Positions 4,478 to 6,217 of a stretch of 6,217 bases of DNA are shown here, piece after piece (within the stretch, counting starts at the first letter, position 1; each line of letters opens with the position of its first letter). The notes beneath the pieces were generated by a model. That model ran no database searches, was not told where the DNA came from, and saw only the letters and a list, made by a program, of their open reading frames with translations. The translations under genes and the position numbers were made by a program. Source of the stretch: Lachnospiraceae bacterium (GTDB lineage: Bacteria; Bacillota; Clostridia; Lachnospirales; Lachnospiraceae); assembly GCA_900759225.1 (NCBI GenBank), contig CAAEUM010000128.1, forward strand, positions 1 through 6,217, read 5' to 3'.

Positions 4478-5505
4478 AAGGTCACACCCTTTTCTCCGTT
4501 TTCAATGGTTCCCACAATATATGGCTGCTCCCCAGCAGCCTTAATGGAGGCCATAACAGTATCCACATCAGCCTCATCCACTGCCAGGATCATACCCAGG
4601 CCCATGTTGTAGGTATTGTACATCATCTGCTCCTCAATCTCACCCTTTTCAGCCAGAAGATGGAAAATAGGCGGAACCGGATAGCTGTCTCTGTGGATAA
4701 CCGCATGTACCCCATCCCGCAGCATACGCGGGATATTCTCATAAAAGCCTCCGCCTGTAATGTGGCTGCATGCTTTAATAGAAACCCCTGCATTCTTAAT
4801 CGATTTTAATGCCTTTACATAAATTTTTGTAGGTGCAATAAGAGCCTCTCCCAGGGTGGTTCCCAGACTGTCATAATATGTATTTAAGCCCTCTTTTGTA
4901 AGCTCTTTTTCAAATACCTTTCGCACCAGAGAAAATCCATTGCTGTGGACACCAGAAGAAGCCATACCGATCAGCACATCCCCGGCAGCCAGATTTTCAC
5001 CTGTGATCAGATCCTTCTTATCTGCGATTCCAACTGCAAAACCAGCCAGATCGTATTCGTCCTCGGGATAAAAACCGGGCATTTCTGCTGTTTCCCCCCC
5101 AATCAAGGCAGCACCGGACTGTTTGCAGCCCTCTGCCACGCCTTTCACAATGGTTGCGATCTTTTCCGGCACATTCTTCCCGCAGGCAATGTAATCCAGG
5201 AAAAACAAAGGCTCCCCGCCTGCGCAGGCTACGTCATTTACACACATTGCCACACAGTCAATTCCAACTGTATCGTGCTTATCCATCAAAAAAGCCAGCT
5301 TCAGCTTTGTCCCCACCCCATCCGTACCGGACAGGAGGGTAGGTTCCTCCATTCCCTTAAAGGAAGCCATGGAAAAAGCTCCGGAAAATCCTCCAAGTCC
5401 TCCAAGAACCTCCGGACGCATAGTCCCCTTTACGTACTCCTTCATCAGCTCTACCGACTTGTAGCCCGCCTCAATATCAACTCCTGCTTTCTTGTAATCC
5501 ATCAT
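4471..5505 (-). CDS. purM: Phosphoribosylformylglycinamidine cyclo-ligase (AIR synthetase)
   Basis: PurM closes the imidazole ring, converting FGAM and ATP to AIR, the fifth step. From the chosen start it is 344 aa, the usual length. Visible motifs are [16 protein letters not shown] (4-19), SGTDGVGTK (59-67), [17 protein letters not shown] (89-105), [11 protein letters not shown] (136-146), [15 protein letters not shown] (248-262) and [12 protein letters not shown] (294-305). All are characteristic of the AIRS/PurM fold and its ATP-binding glycine-rich loop. The frame is open from ATG 5545-5547, but that ATG lacks a Shine-Dalgarno. GGAGG at 5514-5518 sits 8 nt before ATG 5503-5505, so I start there; the next ATG (5500-5502) is an alternative. 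It lies 43 nt after the purE stop. Confidence 0.97.
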   Translation of the reverse strand: MMDYKKAGVDIEAGYKSVELMKEYVKGTMRPEVLGGLGGFSGAFSMASFKGMEEPTLLSGTDGVGTKLKLAFLMDKHDTVGIDCVAMCVNDVACAGGEPLFFLDYIACGKNVPEKIATIVKGVAEGCKQSGAALIGGETAEMPGFYPEDEYDLAGFAVGIADKKDLITGENLAAGDVLIGMASSGVHSNGFSLVRKVFEKELTKEGLNTYYDSLGTTLGEALIAPTKIYVKALKSIKNAGVSIKACSHITGGGFYENIPRMLRDGVHAVIHRDSYPVPPIFHLLAEKGEIEEQMMYNTYNMGLGMILAVDEADVDTVMASIKAAGEQPYIVGTIENGEKGVTLC

Positions 5506-5513
5506 GGTCTTAT

Positions 5514-5518
5514 CCTCC
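5514..5518 (-). promoter_or_regulatory. Ribosome binding site deciding the purM start
   Basis: GGAGG on the minus strand is 8 nt upstream of the ATG at 5503-5505. It would lie inside the coding sequence if translation began at 5547, which argues for the shorter protein. Confidence 0.7.
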
Positions 5519-5548
5519 ATCTGCTCTGTGTTGGTCTCGTGCATCATC

Positions 5549-6064
5549 TTATTTCATCTGATTTAAGTATTCCTTATACCCCAAATTCTCCAGTTTCTGG
5601 GCCTTTGCTTCTACTTCCTGCTTTAAATTTGCTGAATATTCCTTTAAACGGCCAAGAAGCCCTTCATCTGAAACAGCCAAAATCTTTGCTGCAAGGATTC
5701 CCGCATTTGCCCCGCCGTTAATTGCAACTGTAGCCACAGGGATTCCACTCGGCATCTGCACAATGGAATACAGGGAATCCACACCGCCCAGATCCGAGGT
5801 TTTCATTGGGATCCCAATAACCGGCATAGGAAAAATGGCTGCACACATGCCGGGAAGATGAGCTGCTTTGCCGGCTCCTGCAATAATGACCTTAAAGCCC
5901 TTCTCTTCCGCTGACCTTGCCCAGTCAAAAAACACATCCGGCTCCCTGTGGGCTGAAATAATAGTCATTTCATAATCAATTCCCAGCTTCTCCAGAATCT
6001 CTGCTGCCTTCGCCATAACCGGCATATCTGAGTCGCTTCCCATTACAATTCCTACTTTTGCCAT
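5549..6064 (-). CDS. purE: N5-carboxyaminoimidazole ribonucleotide mutase (AIR carboxylase subunit, class I type)
   Basis: PurE produces CAIR, the sixth purine step. Class I enzymes rearrange the N5-CAIR made by PurK, whereas class II enzymes carboxylate AIR directly. This protein is 171 aa, typical for stand-alone PurE. Motifs are [14 protein letters not shown] (4-17), SAHREPD (37-43, with catalytic-region His), [12 protein letters not shown] (62-73), [19 protein letters not shown] (97-115) and NAGILAA (120-126). The AHLPG and SIVQMP patterns favour class I. The Lys in [10 protein letters not shown] replaces a Gly that is usual in E. coli-type PurE. The start is taken at ATG 6062-6064 because AGGAG (6073-6077) is 8 nt away, against only 2 nt from the ATG at 6070. 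It is the first gene of the operon. No purK is visible in this window, so the source of N5-CAIR is unresolved here. Confidence 0.96.
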   Translation of the reverse strand: MAKVGIVMGSDSDMPVMAKAAEILEKLGIDYEMTIISAHREPDVFFDWARSAEEKGFKVIIAGAGKAAHLPGMCAAIFPMPVIGIPMKTSDLGGVDSLYSIVQMPSGIPVATVAINGGANAGILAAKILAVSDEGLLGRLKEYSANLKQEVEAKAQKLENLGYKEYLNQMK

Positions 6065-6072
6065 TGCCATTT

Positions 6073-6077
6073 CTCCT
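6073..6077 (-). promoter_or_regulatory. Ribosome binding site deciding the purE start
   Basis: AGGAG on the minus strand is optimally spaced (8 nt) for ATG 6062-6064 and too close (2 nt) for ATG 6068-6070. This shortens the protein by two residues relative to the longest frame. Confidence 0.65.
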
Positions 6078-6177
6078 TTTTCTCTTTGGATTACTGTTTC
6101 ATGTCTGGTTCATTACTTTTTTAAATAAATTATATTATTTTTACTAATATATACAATATCATATTATTGATTTGCTT
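6078..6177 (-). other. AT-rich 5' leader of the pur operon, no riboswitch seen
   Basis: The roughly 110-nt leader is almost entirely A and T and contains only short weak inverted repeats, such as CAATA/TATTG at 6154-6158 and 6165-6169. I looked for the paired stems and conserved loops of a purine riboswitch and for a GC-rich terminator hairpin and found neither. I also found no clear PurR-type box. Purine control, if any, must act at or upstream of the promoter. Confidence 0.45.
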
Positions 6178-6183
6178 ATAATT

Positions 6184-6212
6184 ATAATACTAAGAAATAA
6201 GTACCGCGTCAA
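6184..6212 (-). promoter_or_regulatory. Promoter of the purE-M-N-D operon
   Basis: On the minus strand TTGACG (6212-6207) and TATTAT (6189-6184) are separated by 17 nt. A one-mismatch -35 and a one-mismatch -10 with ideal spacing predict a start near 6177 and a leader of about 110 nt. The -10 box overlaps a shifted TATAAT (6187-6182) that would give a 20-nt spacing. The promoter is close to the window edge, so upstream operators cannot be judged. Confidence 0.65.
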
Positions 6213-6217
6213 TAGTA

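Noticed and set aside
4945..5721. 258-codon plus-strand frame opposite purM and purE
   Set aside because: It is antisense to two certain genes, has low-complexity, His/Leu/Ser-rich composition and no ribosome binding site. It arises from codon-bias shadowing.
6078..6177. Purine riboswitch in the purE leader
   Set aside because: The leader is nearly all A/T with no conserved junction or paired loops and no GC-rich expression platform.

Overview
The window looks like chromosomal DNA of a low-to-mid GC Gram-positive anaerobe, most likely a Lachnospiraceae-type gut Clostridium relative. This rests on strong AGGAGG-like ribosome binding sites, AT-rich TTGACA/TATAAT-type promoters, the tight purE-purM-purN-purD gene order and the style of the encoded proteins. 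No taxonomic marker is present, so the family assignment is inference.

Layout. Positions 1-314 hold the 3' end of an opine/octopine-dehydrogenase-like gene (+). Positions 315-1195 are an AT-rich, poorly organised stretch with a perfect 12-bp inverted repeat, one 103-codon orphan ORF on the minus strand and decayed-looking minus-strand reading frames. Positions 1195-2341 form a compact, self-contained unit on the plus strand. It has a near-consensus promoter overlapped by two inverted repeats, a GC-rich structured leader with two consecutive hairpins (one capped by UUCG), a 312-aa Abi_2/AbiF-AbiD-like HEPN protein and its own terminator. Positions 2356-2502 hold a 43-codon ORF with an ideal ribosome binding site that runs into the oppositely oriented pur terminator. 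Positions 2604-6212 are the purine biosynthesis operon purE-purM-purN-purD on the minus strand, with a recognisable promoter at the right edge of the window and a strong intrinsic terminator at 2441-2490.

How the genes work together. PurD, PurN, PurM and PurE catalyse four of the steps from phosphoribosylamine to CAIR. Their genes are translationally coupled by ATGA (purN/purD) and 7-nt (purM/purN) overlaps. The Abi_2 protein is unrelated to that pathway. It carries a textbook HEPN ribonuclease motif (R208-N-V-C-A-H213) and sits behind an RNA leader with clear secondary structure, so the most interesting reading of the window is a phage-defence or toxin-antitoxin-like module in which the structured RNA controls or neutralises a HEPN RNase. 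HEPN proteins of this family have been linked to RNA antitoxins and to the ancestry of Cas13; whether this particular leader acts that way is inference. The stretch from about 315 to 2500 looks like an accessory insertion between two housekeeping genes.
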